64,000 nt of DNA, taken from assembly GCF_000317575.1 (NCBI RefSeq), contig NC_019748.1:1008001-1072000 (forward strand), given 5' to 3'. The stretch comes from Stanieria cyanosphaera PCC 7437 (lineage in GTDB: Bacteria; Cyanobacteriota; Cyanobacteriia; Cyanobacteriales; Xenococcaceae). Under the pieces are notes generated by a model. It was not told where the DNA came from. It saw nothing but the letters and a program-made list of their open reading frames with translations, and did no database searches. Positions 37,528 to 46,551 of this stretch are shown in pieces. Positions within the stretch are counted from its first letter, which is position 1. Every line of letters begins with the position of its first letter. The position numbers and the translations under genes are program-made.

Positions 37528-37832
37528 TCTTAAATCCACTTAAATAGTTATTAATCAAGTTGACAAGGGGACACGGAGAAGGAGAGATATGGAGATTTTT
37601 TATTACTATAACACTACGTATTTAGGTTAGGACACGCAAATCTTGTCAGGGCGAGAGCGCCAATCGCCCCTACGATTTACAATAATGTCCTAATCTTTCT
37701 TTGTACTGCTATACTAATGCAACGGATTTTATCTAAAATTTTTATTTAAGTACCTAAGCAAAATTGATTATGCTTTGTTGCTTATTTCCTATTTACCCCA
37801 GTTTTTCTCAACTATGTAAATTATCTACACGA
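37528..37832. other. Intergenic region carrying MITE copy B
   Basis: 305 bp between dgt (plus) and a small gene (minus). The repeat at 37606-37713 fills a third of it. No further structure or coding frame is visible. Confidence 0.5.
37606..37713 (-). repeat. MITE-like hairpin element, copy B (contains 28-nt hairpin copy 5)
   Basis: Inverted relative to copy A at 10841. TTAGGACA at 37627-37634 and TGTCCTAA at 37686-37693 are the terminal repeats; the following TCTTTCTTTGTACTGCTATA (37694-37713) is the exact reverse complement of the copy A flank. Core hairpin 37645-37673 (GTCAGGGCGA...TCGCCCCTAC). Confidence 0.8.
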
Positions 37833-38165
37833 CTACTTAAAAGAAACTTGATTTTCTAACCAATTAGTAACTAATACTGGTAAATTTTTTTTAACCCAAC
37901 GTAAAGCAACAATTCTAAGAATTGGTTTTGACATATTGGCAATAGCTTTCATAAATCTATTTAACGGTTGATTATGAAATTTTTTATTAACTAAATTAAG
38001 CGAGCCGACATCATAAAGACAATCAATAATTAATTTTAAAGTTACTTCTTCTCGTTCTACTAATTGTTCGAGCAAAAGAAGTACATCACGCATCCTTTCT
38101 TGTTTTTTTAGTTCTTCTGGCGAAATTTTTTGGATATTAACTTGTTTGTCAGGATAAGTCAGCAT
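37833..38165 (-). CDS. Conserved small protein, function unknown
   Basis: 110 residues, mostly helical and basic: KKQERMRDVLLLLEQLVERE, then IIDCLYDVGSLNLVNKKFHN, and RIVALRWVKKNLPVLVTNWL. No signal peptide or clear membrane span. I do not recognise a named family, but the even hydrophobic pattern and its isolation by AT-rich DNA look like a real gene. No operon partner. Confidence 0.6.
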   Translation of the reverse strand: MLTYPDKQVNIQKISPEELKKQERMRDVLLLLEQLVEREEVTLKLIIDCLYDVGSLNLVNKKFHNQPLNRFMKAIANMSKPILRIVALRWVKKNLPVLVTNWLENQVSFK

Positions 38166-38416
38166 GAATGGTTAGCCAAATTTGATTGATGATGCCCAAG
38201 GAAAAGCTTGATTAATTAAATCAAAAAATTGCAAGCTAAACCTCTATGATCGAAATATTTTCTTGTGGTTATTACTTAGTAATGATTAATCAATAGCTAA
38301 GTTTTGTCAAAGACAAATAAACCATAATAAACTATAACCTTTTCATACTGATTTTTCAGCTTAATCTAGCTAAAAATAGTAAGATTTTTTTAACCCAGAA
38401 TCTAACTTGAGATAGT

Positions 38417-39022
38417 TTACAAACCTTTGATCCAATCTTCCAAAACAGTTAAGGGTAGCTCAAAATTGTTTTCTACAGTATTAACCAAGTTGTTCACAGT
38501 TCTTACTGTATTTCCTAAAGATTTACTGTCTATATAAACTTGTGTAGTTGGATAGTTTTGCAACAATTCTAATAATGAGATTTGATTGTCATCTTGAGCA
38601 GAGGCAATTAACGTAGCTCTTAAAGCTTCTTTACTAGACCGATGTGATTTAGTATGAAATAATTGGCTAGTTTCTCCTAAAACTAATTCTCCTGGTGCGG
38701 TGTTAAACAAATTTGCCATCAAGATTTGATTGGTAGGCAAGGGTTGAGTCAACACAGAACGAACAACTTCAGGATTTTGCTTACTATAATCAAACAAAAA
38801 TTGAACTGATGGAGACATTTCTCCAGTTAAGGCAAATTGTTCTAGTTCCTCAATCGAAACTGATTGAGAAAGAATACCGTGAGTAAAAATAACTTCTTCA
38901 GCAGCTAAGACTGGATGGCTAGCACTCAAAATTATCATCACTACACTAGTTTTAAGTAATAATTGCCATAATTTTGGCATCATCAACTTCAATAAGAATT
39001 TTTTTATTGTTTGTTTATTCAT
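38417..39022 (-). CDS. DUF1400 exported protein
   Basis: 201 residues. A signal peptide (about 1-41) with LLKTSVVMIILSASHPVLAA and a probable cleavage after Ala-Ala. The mature part has FTHGILSQSVSIEELEQFAL and the block LTQPLPTNQILMANLFNT..GELVL, the DUF1400 signature. In many cyanobacterial proteins DUF1400 precedes an alpha/beta-hydrolase domain; here it stands alone and the hydrolase is missing. Periplasmic, unknown function. Confidence 0.8.
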   Translation of the reverse strand: MNKQTIKKFLLKLMMPKLWQLLLKTSVVMIILSASHPVLAAEEVIFTHGILSQSVSIEELEQFALTGEMSPSVQFLFDYSKQNPEVVRSVLTQPLPTNQILMANLFNTAPGELVLGETSQLFHTKSHRSSKEALRATLIASAQDDNQISLLELLQNYPTTQVYIDSKSLGNTVRTVNNLVNTVENNFELPLTVLEDWIKGL

Positions 39023-39570
39023 AATATAAATTTTAACGTTTAAAACATATGATATTTATTTCAATACGGTATAGCCTCGATAATGATGCGTTTTGTTGAA
39101 ATATTTCTCAAATGATGAAGTAGGGTAAATATATAGCCTTTCTCGCTCTTGGTGAGGTACACCATTACCAGTTACTAATTACTAATTACTAATTACTAAT
39201 TACTAATTATCAATCCACTATCAACGCTCTACCTGGAAAATGAACTGTATCTCATTAATCTGAGAACCGCTATATAAATAATTCTGCCTACCTACTAAAT
39301 AATACGATCGCTAGTTATAATTAAATTCATGGCAAAGTCGCGATCGCTTTGATGTTTAAGTTCTTAAGATAGTAGATTGAGGTAATTTAATATCCCCATC
39401 TTATTTTTCTGGTGCTAAAACGGACATTTCGCAAGTAGGTTAGCAAATTAAATAATATTAATGATTATTTTAGTCTAACCCATAGCTTTGAGTATTTACT
39501 ACTAAAAAAATACGAGTTTTAATTTTAGTTTTCAAAGTTTTGGCAAGCTAAAAATTGAAAATATATAAAC
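39023..39570. other. 548-bp intergenic region with heptamer array
   Basis: Between the DUF1400 gene and the cobN 3' end, both on the minus strand. Contains the CTAATTA array (39175-39209) and neighbouring stretches (TCTCGCTCTTGGTGAGGTAC at about 39143) that resemble the sequence before the other array at 32850. Otherwise AT-rich with two HIP1-like sites; no gene seen. Confidence 0.5.
39175..39209. repeat. Heptamer tandem array (CTAATTA x5)
   Basis: Five exact CTAATTA units, the reverse complement of the TAATTAG array at 32891-32925. Typical of short tandemly repeated repetitive (STRR) sequences of cyanobacteria. Confidence 0.85.
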
Positions 39571-42500
39571 TTAGCTGAGGTTTTCAATTATTCCCTCAGT
39601 ATGATTCACAATATTTTTCAACTCTTCTAACATTTCTTGCTTAACTTCTTGCCACATTCCCCTTTGATTAGCTTCTAATAATCTTTCTGCCAAATCTCTT
39701 AATGCCCAAGGGTTTTTATCCTGAATAAACTGTTGTACTTGTTGATCTAAAATGTAAGCTTGAGCTATTCCTTCATACATATAATCGGAAACGCATTTAG
39801 TTGTCGCATCATAAGCAAATAAATAATCTACTGTAGCAGCCATTTCAAAAGCACCTTTATAACCATGACGCATGACTCCTGCAATCCATTTCGGATTAAT
39901 GACACGGGAACGATAAACTTTAGCAATTTCTTCTGATAATTGTTTGACTTTGGGGTTATTCGGCAGAGAATTGTCCCCAAAATAAACGGTGGGATTTTTG
40001 CCTGTGACAGAACGAACTGCTGCGGTTAAACCTCCTTGGAATTGATAATAATCATCGGAGTCTAATAAATCGTGTTCGCGGTTGTCTTGATTGTGAAGGA
40101 CTATTTGTAATTGTTTTAATCTATTATTAAAGGATTCTGGTGCAGAATGTCCATTGCCTTGAGCATCGTAAGCGTAACTACTCCAATTAATATAAGCACG
40201 AGCTAAATCTTCATCGCTTTGCCAATTTTGTGACTCAATTAAACCTTGTAAACCTGCACCATAAGCACCTGGTTTAGAACCAAAAATTCTATAACTCGCT
40301 CTGGTGGAAGCTGATTGTTGATCTAATCCTTGTTGTTGCCAAAACTTCGTTTCTGTTTTGACTTGAGCAGATAAAGGATTAATTTCTGGAGATTCTTCTA
40401 GAGACGCGATCGCTTTTGTGATATTATTAAGTAAGTTGAGTATATTGGGAAAAGAGTCGCGAAAAAAGCCTGATACTCTCACCGTCACATCAACCCTCGG
40501 TCTTCCTAATACTCCAGGAGAAAGTATTTCAAAATCTACTACCCGACGGGAAAAGTTATCCCAAATTGGACGCACTCCCATGAGTGCCATTACTTGGGCG
40601 ACATCATCACCACCTGTCCGCATGGTAGAAGTTCCCCAGATTGAAACAGCTAAGGATTTAGGATATTCACCATTTTCCTGGGTATAACGTTCAATTACGG
40701 CTTCTGCTGCTTTACTTCCTACTGTCCAGGCAGTTTCTGTAGGAATAGCACGAATATCTACTGAATAAAAGTTTCTGCCAGTGGGTAGTACTTCTGGTCT
40801 ACCTCTGGTAGGTGCGCCAGATGCGCCACTAGGAATATATTTGCCATTTAAGGCATTGAGGAGATTAGTTATTTCTTGTTTAGTTTGCTGAAGTGAAGGA
40901 AGAAGTTGCGTTTCGATCCATTGTAATTGTCGATGAGTATGGGGAAAAGAGCCACTGATGAACGCTGATAAACGCTGATAATTAATCTGTGTTAATCTGT
41001 GTGTATCTGTGGACATTGATTGTGATGAACATTCATTATCAATTTGTGCATCTATGCATCTATCCTTAGATAGACTTTGCCCAATTAACTCTTCTACTAA
41101 TTCCGCAGCGATTAATTCTAAAATTTCGACAACATCTGGAAGATTCTGCGGTGATTTGAATTGAATATTGGGTAATATTTCTCTGATAGCAGCAAATTTA
41201 TCTTTAATATCTTCCCACCTCCTCTTCTCTTCTTCCTCTCTCCAATTCAGTGGCTCAAAATCCAAACCCAAATCAAGAGCGATCGCACTAGTTAAACCAA
41301 GACGATTAAGGTTAGGAAAACGAGCAATCGCTAGAATTAAGTCTCTTAATTGTCTTCCTTGAGGACATTGCCCAAAAATGTGTAAACCATCCCGAATTTG
41401 GGCTTCTTTGAGTTCGCAAAGATAACCATCGGCAATAGTAAGGAATTGAGAGATGCTTTGAGTATCTACATCTTTAATTCCCAAATCTCGATCCAAGTTT
41501 TCTTGTTGAATTAATTGAGAAATGCGATCGCTAATAGTTGGTAGTCTGGCAGGATCTAAAGTTTGTGCTTCGTAATATTCATCAATCAGAGTTTCCAGTT
41601 TAGCAAGTCCATCATACAATTCCGCACGGGTTAGAGGTGGTGTAAGATGATCGATGATTACTGCGTGAGATCTTCTTTTTGCTTGAGAACCTTCTCCTGG
41701 ATCATTAACAATAAAAGGATAGAGATTAGGAATAGTTTGTAAGACGACTTCAGGATAACAAGTGGAAGATAAAGCTAAACTTTTGCCTGGTAACCATTCC
41801 AAATTACCGTGTTTACCAACATGAACGATCGCTTGTACCCGAAACTTCTCTCTCAACCAATAATAATAAGCCAGATATTCGTGAGTCGGTTCTAAATCTG
41901 GGGCATGATAATTTAAACTCGGATCGCGGTCGTATCCTCTTGATGGTTGTATACCTACAAATATATTACCTAATTGAATGCCAGGAATTGGTAATTGATC
42001 GTTTTGTAGGGGCAATTCATGAATCGCTTCTACATTATCCCATCGGGCAACAATTTCCTGTTGAACTTTTTCTGGTAAGGTTTGAAAATACTGTTGGTAT
42101 TCTTCGATTGATAAAGATTGATAAACAGTACGAATGTCTCGACTTTCTAAATCGTTAGTAATACCTGTAGTTAGACGTTTAATTAATTCATCTCCAGAAG
42201 CAGGCAAATCTTCAACCCAATAACCTGCTTTAGCACAAGCTTTTAAAATTTCAATACAACTAGCAGGAGTATCTAACCCCACTCCGTTAGCAATTCTGCC
42301 ATCTTTGTTAGGATAATTAGCCAAGATTAAAGCTATTTTTCTTTCCGAAACAGAAGTTTGTTTTAACTTTACCCAATTAGCAGTTAAATCTGCCACAAAA
42401 TTAACGCGATCGCAGTCAGGTTGGTAAATCACCACATCTGTTTCTAATTTTTCTTGCCAATTTTTAACCGATTTAAAAGAAATAGCTGTAGTAATAATGC

Positions 42501-43449
42501 GCCCATCTACTTCTGGCAAAGCAACATTCATTGCTACATCTCTAGGTGTTAAACCTTGCCAACTTGTTTCCCATTGTTGTTTAGTGCTTCCGCTTAAAAT
42601 TACTTGTAAAATTGGCATATTTAATTGTTGCCAAAATTGAATTTGAGATTCATCATTAATTTGCGCCAAAGCAAAACTAGTAGTATTAAGCAAAATTTGC
42701 ATTGGTTGTTTTTGAAAAATATTTAATAATTCTGCTTGGACTTCTGCTTCTCTCAAAGAAGAAATAAAAATCGGTACGGGTTCTAAATTTCTTGCGATTA
42801 AAGCTTGACAAAGAGCGTCAATTACTAAAGTATTTCCAGCCAAATAATGAGAACGATAAAAAAGTATTCCTACTTGATAATTATGTTTTGATTGAGTTAG
42901 GTAAGGATACAATCCAAGTCGAGGAATTACTTGAGGTTGAGGAGGTTGATAGTTAGTATTTAAACAAATATCGCTAATAAAACAAAAAGCATTAAAATAA
43001 TTTTCAATGCCACCTTCGGTGAAATAACGCCATAATTGATTAACCACAGCTAAAGGAATTGTCGAATGACTAACTAAATCAGGATCAGGGCGATCGTCCC
43101 CTGGAAGTACCCATAAAGCAGCATCAGTAGCTTCTGTAATTTCTTTTACTGCTTCTAAACCATAAGACCAATAAGTACGTCCACCTAATAAACGTAGAAT
43201 AACAATTCTAGCTTGAGATAATACTGTTTCTACGTAGGTGTCTATACTTAATTGTTGCTGTAAGTTTAAAAGATTATTTACTCTTATTTCAGGGAAATTA
43301 CTGGGAAAATAAGTCAAAGATTTAGCTAAAGTTTGAATATCTGTATCAGCAGAGGTTAGAAAAACAATTGGTGCAGGAGTTTGGTCAATAATAATTACCC
43401 CTTCTGTATTAGGATTCCAACCTCCAGGAGTTGCATTTAATCTGTGCAT
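39571..43449 (-). CDS. cobN: Cobaltochelatase large subunit CobN
   Basis: 1292 residues. Core CobN/Mg-chelatase-H domain with LGNIFVGIQPSRGYDRDPSL, THEYLAYYYWLREKFRVQAI, VHVGKHGNLEWLPGKSLALS, PETAWTVGSKAAEAVIERYT-type and DVAQVMALMGVRPIWDNFSR blocks. Inserts cobalt into hydrogenobyrinate a,c-diamide in aerobic-type cobalamin synthesis; cyanobacteria without CobS/CobT are thought to use ChlI/ChlD as the ATPase partners. No cob gene is adjacent. Two insertions in the coding sequence match dispersed repeats: the 28-nt hairpin (residues about 472-481, AIHELPLQN) and a 61-bp element (residues about 812-832, TDTHRLTQINYQRLSAFISG). Both keep the frame open. Confidence 0.95.
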   Translation of the reverse strand: MHRLNATPGGWNPNTEGVIIIDQTPAPIVFLTSADTDIQTLAKSLTYFPSNFPEIRVNNLLNLQQQLSIDTYVETVLSQARIVILRLLGGRTYWSYGLEAVKEITEATDAALWVLPGDDRPDPDLVSHSTIPLAVVNQLWRYFTEGGIENYFNAFCFISDICLNTNYQPPQPQVIPRLGLYPYLTQSKHNYQVGILFYRSHYLAGNTLVIDALCQALIARNLEPVPIFISSLREAEVQAELLNIFQKQPMQILLNTTSFALAQINDESQIQFWQQLNMPILQVILSGSTKQQWETSWQGLTPRDVAMNVALPEVDGRIITTAISFKSVKNWQEKLETDVVIYQPDCDRVNFVADLTANWVKLKQTSVSERKIALILANYPNKDGRIANGVGLDTPASCIEILKACAKAGYWVEDLPASGDELIKRLTTGITNDLESRDIRTVYQSLSIEEYQQYFQTLPEKVQQEIVARWDNVEAIHELPLQNDQLPIPGIQLGNIFVGIQPSRGYDRDPSLNYHAPDLEPTHEYLAYYYWLREKFRVQAIVHVGKHGNLEWLPGKSLALSSTCYPEVVLQTIPNLYPFIVNDPGEGSQAKRRSHAVIIDHLTPPLTRAELYDGLAKLETLIDEYYEAQTLDPARLPTISDRISQLIQQENLDRDLGIKDVDTQSISQFLTIADGYLCELKEAQIRDGLHIFGQCPQGRQLRDLILAIARFPNLNRLGLTSAIALDLGLDFEPLNWREEEEKRRWEDIKDKFAAIREILPNIQFKSPQNLPDVVEILELIAAELVEELIGQSLSKDRCIDAQIDNECSSQSMSTDTHRLTQINYQRLSAFISGSFPHTHRQLQWIETQLLPSLQQTKQEITNLLNALNGKYIPSGASGAPTRGRPEVLPTGRNFYSVDIRAIPTETAWTVGSKAAEAVIERYTQENGEYPKSLAVSIWGTSTMRTGGDDVAQVMALMGVRPIWDNFSRRVVDFEILSPGVLGRPRVDVTVRVSGFFRDSFPNILNLLNNITKAIASLEESPEINPLSAQVKTETKFWQQQGLDQQSASTRASYRIFGSKPGAYGAGLQGLIESQNWQSDEDLARAYINWSSYAYDAQGNGHSAPESFNNRLKQLQIVLHNQDNREHDLLDSDDYYQFQGGLTAAVRSVTGKNPTVYFGDNSLPNNPKVKQLSEEIAKVYRSRVINPKWIAGVMRHGYKGAFEMAATVDYLFAYDATTKCVSDYMYEGIAQAYILDQQVQQFIQDKNPWALRDLAERLLEANQRGMWQEVKQEMLEELKNIVNHTEGIIENLS
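40952..41012. repeat. 61-bp dispersed repeat inside cobN
   Basis: Ends CCACTGAT and ATCTGTGG are near-perfect inverted repeats. Inside are direct repeats AACGCTGATA x2 and TTAATCTGTG x2. This ACACAGATTAACACAGAT-type repeat is familiar from intergenic DNA of many bacteria. Here it is translated as part of CobN, outside its conserved blocks. Confidence 0.8.
42006..42033. repeat. 28-nt hairpin repeat, copy 6, inside cobN
   Basis: GTAGGGGCAATTCATGAATC followed by GCTTCTAC, a palindrome with three mismatches. On the cobN strand it is translated as VEAIHELPL just before the conserved LPIPGIQLGNIFVGIQ. Confidence 0.7.
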
Positions 43450-43556
43450 AATTAATCGGCTAATCTTGAGAAATAATTACAGTTTAGATTAAGGGCTACA
43501 AAATAAGAGATGCTAAGAATAGACAGCGTAGAGTTGTTTGCTGCCTAACTGCGATT

Positions 43557-45830
43557 ATGTCTATTTTTCAACCTTTTATCATCAAGAGAAAGATATCCAG
43601 TACAAGTTTTGAGCAACTTTATTCTCTCTGGGAAAAAACAGCTAAAATGGCAGGCGAAGAAGCAACTTTTTTCACCGAAGAGATGTTTTTGTCTTTCATA
43701 ATTACCAACAAAATCAATCCGAAAATAGATAACAAACTAGAAAAATTTTGTTTGTTAATAACGCCACAATTAAACGCATTATTATTAGGAAGATTGGACA
43801 GAATTACCGACTCTTATCAAATCAATATTACTTTCGAGCCAAAAGCAATCGCTGATTATTTTAATAGGTTAACCGAACAATATCAAGTTACTCCCGATTG
43901 TTTTAAACATTTACAAGAGCGCGTACTCTTAAAATTAAATAATTTTTGCAAACCCATGAATGAATTTACTTGTCAAGTTATCAACATCTTAACTGCAAAT
44001 CCAAATTATGAAGAATATCCCAGTTTTTTTAACAATCTTCCTGTTGAACAAATTATTCACGATCAAGTAGAACAAGAACGAATTCTCAATCAAGTAAAAA
44101 TCCAAATCAGTCAACATACAGATTTGCCAGAGATTATACAGATGACAATCGAGCAGGTTTGTAGTTTATTGTGCTTAGATCGTTTAGTTATTTATCAATT
44201 AGATGTGCCAATTGATTCAATTGAGTCTAATGATCGTAACACTAAATTAATCGATACTGTTACTTATGAAGCTAAAGCTTCTGAGGATATTAATTCGATT
44301 TTATATTTTCAAGATGAAATTTGTTTTCAAGAGGCTATCCAATTTAAACATAAATATCGCAATGGATTTAGTTTAGTTGTTAATGATACACGAACCGAGA
44401 CAAAATTTAATCCTTGTCTACAAGAATTGATGAGAAGATTAAATGTTAAAGCTAAATTAGTTACACCGATTAACGTTCAAGATCAACTTTGGGGATTTTT
44501 AATTGCTCATCAATGTTTAAATTCAAGACAATGGCAAAGTAGAGAGAGCAGGTTTCTGAAACAAATTGCTGAATATTTAGCTATTGCAATTTATCAAAAT
44601 CAATCTTATCAACAATTACAAGCACAAAAACAACTATTAGAAGAACAAGTTAATACCAAAGCTAAACAGCTACAAGACGCATTACTTGCTGCCCAAGTGG
44701 CTAGTCAATCTAAACATGAATTTATTGGTAGTATTAGTCATGAATTACGAACACCTCTAACGTGCATTATTGGCTTGTCTGGTACTTTATTGCACTGGTC
44801 ATTAGCTAATGGAAAAATTCCTCTCCCTGTAGAAAAACAACAACAATATCTTAAAACCATTCAAGATAGTGGAAAACAACTTTTATCATTAATTAATAAT
44901 ATTTTAGAAGTTTCGGAACTAGAAGCTGGAAAATATTTATTAAATATCAGTCGGTTTTCTTTACAGGAATTAGCTAAAAACGTTTTACAATTTGTTCAAG
45001 AAGATGCTCAAAATAAACAAATTAGTTTAAGTTTAGAATTTAAAGTAAAGTTAGAAGAAGATTTATTTTATGCAGACCGAGAAAGATTAAGCGAGATTCT
45101 GTTAAATTTATTGAGTAACGGAATTAAATTTACCCCTGCAGGCGGAAAAGTTACGCTTAGAATTTGGAAAGAACAACAAAAAACTATTTTTGAAGTTGAA
45201 GATAATGGTATTGGAATTTCTCAACAACAATTACCTTTGTTATTTGAAAAGTTTCAGCAACTAGAAAGTTTTCTGCAACGTACTCATGGAGGCGTAGGAT
45301 TAGGTTTAGCTTTAACCAAACAATTAGTAGAATTGCACGGTGGTAATATTTCAGTAGAATCTGTTTTAGGGGAAGGTTCTATTTTTACTGTTTATTTGCC
45401 TAATCAAACTTCAGAAAAATTACCCGTACATGAAAATGTATTATATAGCGGTGAGCGCGAAATTGTTGAAACAAAAACTATTATTTTGATCGCTCAACAA
45501 GAAGAAAATGCTACTTTACTGTGTCAATTAATTACTGCTGCTGGTTACCAAATTGTTTGGTTAATTAATGTTGAAACAGCTATTGAACAAATTGCAGTTT
45601 TAAATCCTAATTTATTAATTATTGAGCAAAGTTTTTCTCGGGAAGAAATTAAACAATTAAAAGATAATTTACCTGAAATAAACGGAGGCTGTTCTTTAAA
45701 ATTGGTTTCGTTATATTCTCAATTAAACGAACAAAAACAACATTTTTCTGCACAAGGGATAGATGATTATTTATCCTTAGCAATGTCTCCCAGTGAACTA
45801 CTACAAAAAATTGATGCTTTAATTAAATGA
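43557..45830 (+). CDS. Sensor histidine kinase with GAF domain and degenerate receiver
   Basis: 757 residues. Order: N-terminal domain of unknown type (about 1-170), GAF (about 185-355), HisKA with the phospho-acceptor His in FIGSISHELRTPLTCIIG (about 391), HATPase with N box LSEILLNLLSNGIKFTPAGG, DNGIGIS and GGVGLGLALTKQL (about 505-620), and a receiver-like domain (about 640-757). In the receiver the phospho-acceptor Asp is replaced: NLLIIEQSF has Glu at that position, and the acidic pair after the first strand is IAQQEE. It may therefore be non-phosphorylatable or mimic the phosphorylated state. No transmembrane segment; soluble or recruited. The stop overlaps the nanE start (ATGA). Confidence 0.9.
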   Translation: MSIFQPFIIKRKISSTSFEQLYSLWEKTAKMAGEEATFFTEEMFLSFIITNKINPKIDNKLEKFCLLITPQLNALLLGRLDRITDSYQINITFEPKAIADYFNRLTEQYQVTPDCFKHLQERVLLKLNNFCKPMNEFTCQVINILTANPNYEEYPSFFNNLPVEQIIHDQVEQERILNQVKIQISQHTDLPEIIQMTIEQVCSLLCLDRLVIYQLDVPIDSIESNDRNTKLIDTVTYEAKASEDINSILYFQDEICFQEAIQFKHKYRNGFSLVVNDTRTETKFNPCLQELMRRLNVKAKLVTPINVQDQLWGFLIAHQCLNSRQWQSRESRFLKQIAEYLAIAIYQNQSYQQLQAQKQLLEEQVNTKAKQLQDALLAAQVASQSKHEFIGSISHELRTPLTCIIGLSGTLLHWSLANGKIPLPVEKQQQYLKTIQDSGKQLLSLINNILEVSELEAGKYLLNISRFSLQELAKNVLQFVQEDAQNKQISLSLEFKVKLEEDLFYADRERLSEILLNLLSNGIKFTPAGGKVTLRIWKEQQKTIFEVEDNGIGISQQQLPLLFEKFQQLESFLQRTHGGVGLGLALTKQLVELHGGNISVESVLGEGSIFTVYLPNQTSEKLPVHENVLYSGEREIVETKTIILIAQQEENATLLCQLITAAGYQIVWLINVETAIEQIAVLNPNLLIIEQSFSREEIKQLKDNLPEINGGCSLKLVSLYSQLNEQKQHFSAQGIDDYLSLAMSPSELLQKIDALIK

Positions 45831-46507
45831 ATCAATTATTAAATCAGTTAAAATCAAAATTAATTGTTTCTTGTCAAGCACCAGTCAATTCACCTCTTCA
45901 TCATCCCGAGCTTATTGCTGCGATCGCAACTGCTTGTGTTAATCAAGGTGCTGCAGGAGTTAGAATCGATACTCCTAGTCATGTTCAAGCTGTGAGAAAA
46001 CAATTACCAGCAATTCCGATTATTGGTTTATGGAAACAACAGAATTTAGGTAGCGAAGTTTATATTACACCTCGTTATCAAGATGCTTACGCGATCGCTC
46101 AAGCTGGTGCAGATATTATTGCGATAGATGCTACCACAAGAGAACGTCCGGGAGGAGAAACCGTTACAGAAATTATTGAACGCATTCACGCCGAACTAGG
46201 AAAATTAGTCATGGCAGATGTAGATAGTTTTGAAAATGCCCAAAGTGCTGTAGCAGCAGGGGCAAATGTAGTAGGAACAACTCTTTATGGTTACACCCAA
46301 GCAACTAAACACCTTATTCCCCCTGGTTATGATTTACTAGCAGAAATGGTAGAAAAACTAACTGTACCTGTGATTTGTGAAGGAGGAATTGCTTCACCAA
46401 CAATGGCAAAACAAGCCTTAGAATTAGGTGCAGATGCTGTAGTTGTAGGTACTGCCATTACAGGCATTGACTTACTTACTCAATCCTTTCAATCCATATT
46501 TGAGTAA
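45827..46507 (+). CDS. nanE: N-acylglucosamine-6-phosphate/N-acetylmannosamine-6-phosphate epimerase
   Basis: 226 residues. TIM-barrel with IVSCQAPVNSPLHHPELIAA, GAAGVRIDTPSHVQAV, GADIIAIDATTRERPGG and VICEGGIASPTMAKQAL. Interconverts N-acetylmannosamine-6-P and N-acetylglucosamine-6-P. The ATG overlaps the kinase stop by four bases, so they are translated together; there is no other sialic-acid gene in the window, and the pairing with a sensor kinase is unusual. Confidence 0.93.
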   Translation: MNQLLNQLKSKLIVSCQAPVNSPLHHPELIAAIATACVNQGAAGVRIDTPSHVQAVRKQLPAIPIIGLWKQQNLGSEVYITPRYQDAYAIAQAGADIIAIDATTRERPGGETVTEIIERIHAELGKLVMADVDSFENAQSAVAAGANVVGTTLYGYTQATKHLIPPGYDLLAEMVEKLTVPVICEGGIASPTMAKQALELGADAVVVGTAITGIDLLTQSFQSIFE

Positions 46508-46551
46508 CATTTGAGAGCTATATTTTAGTGAATAATTAACAATTTACTTAC

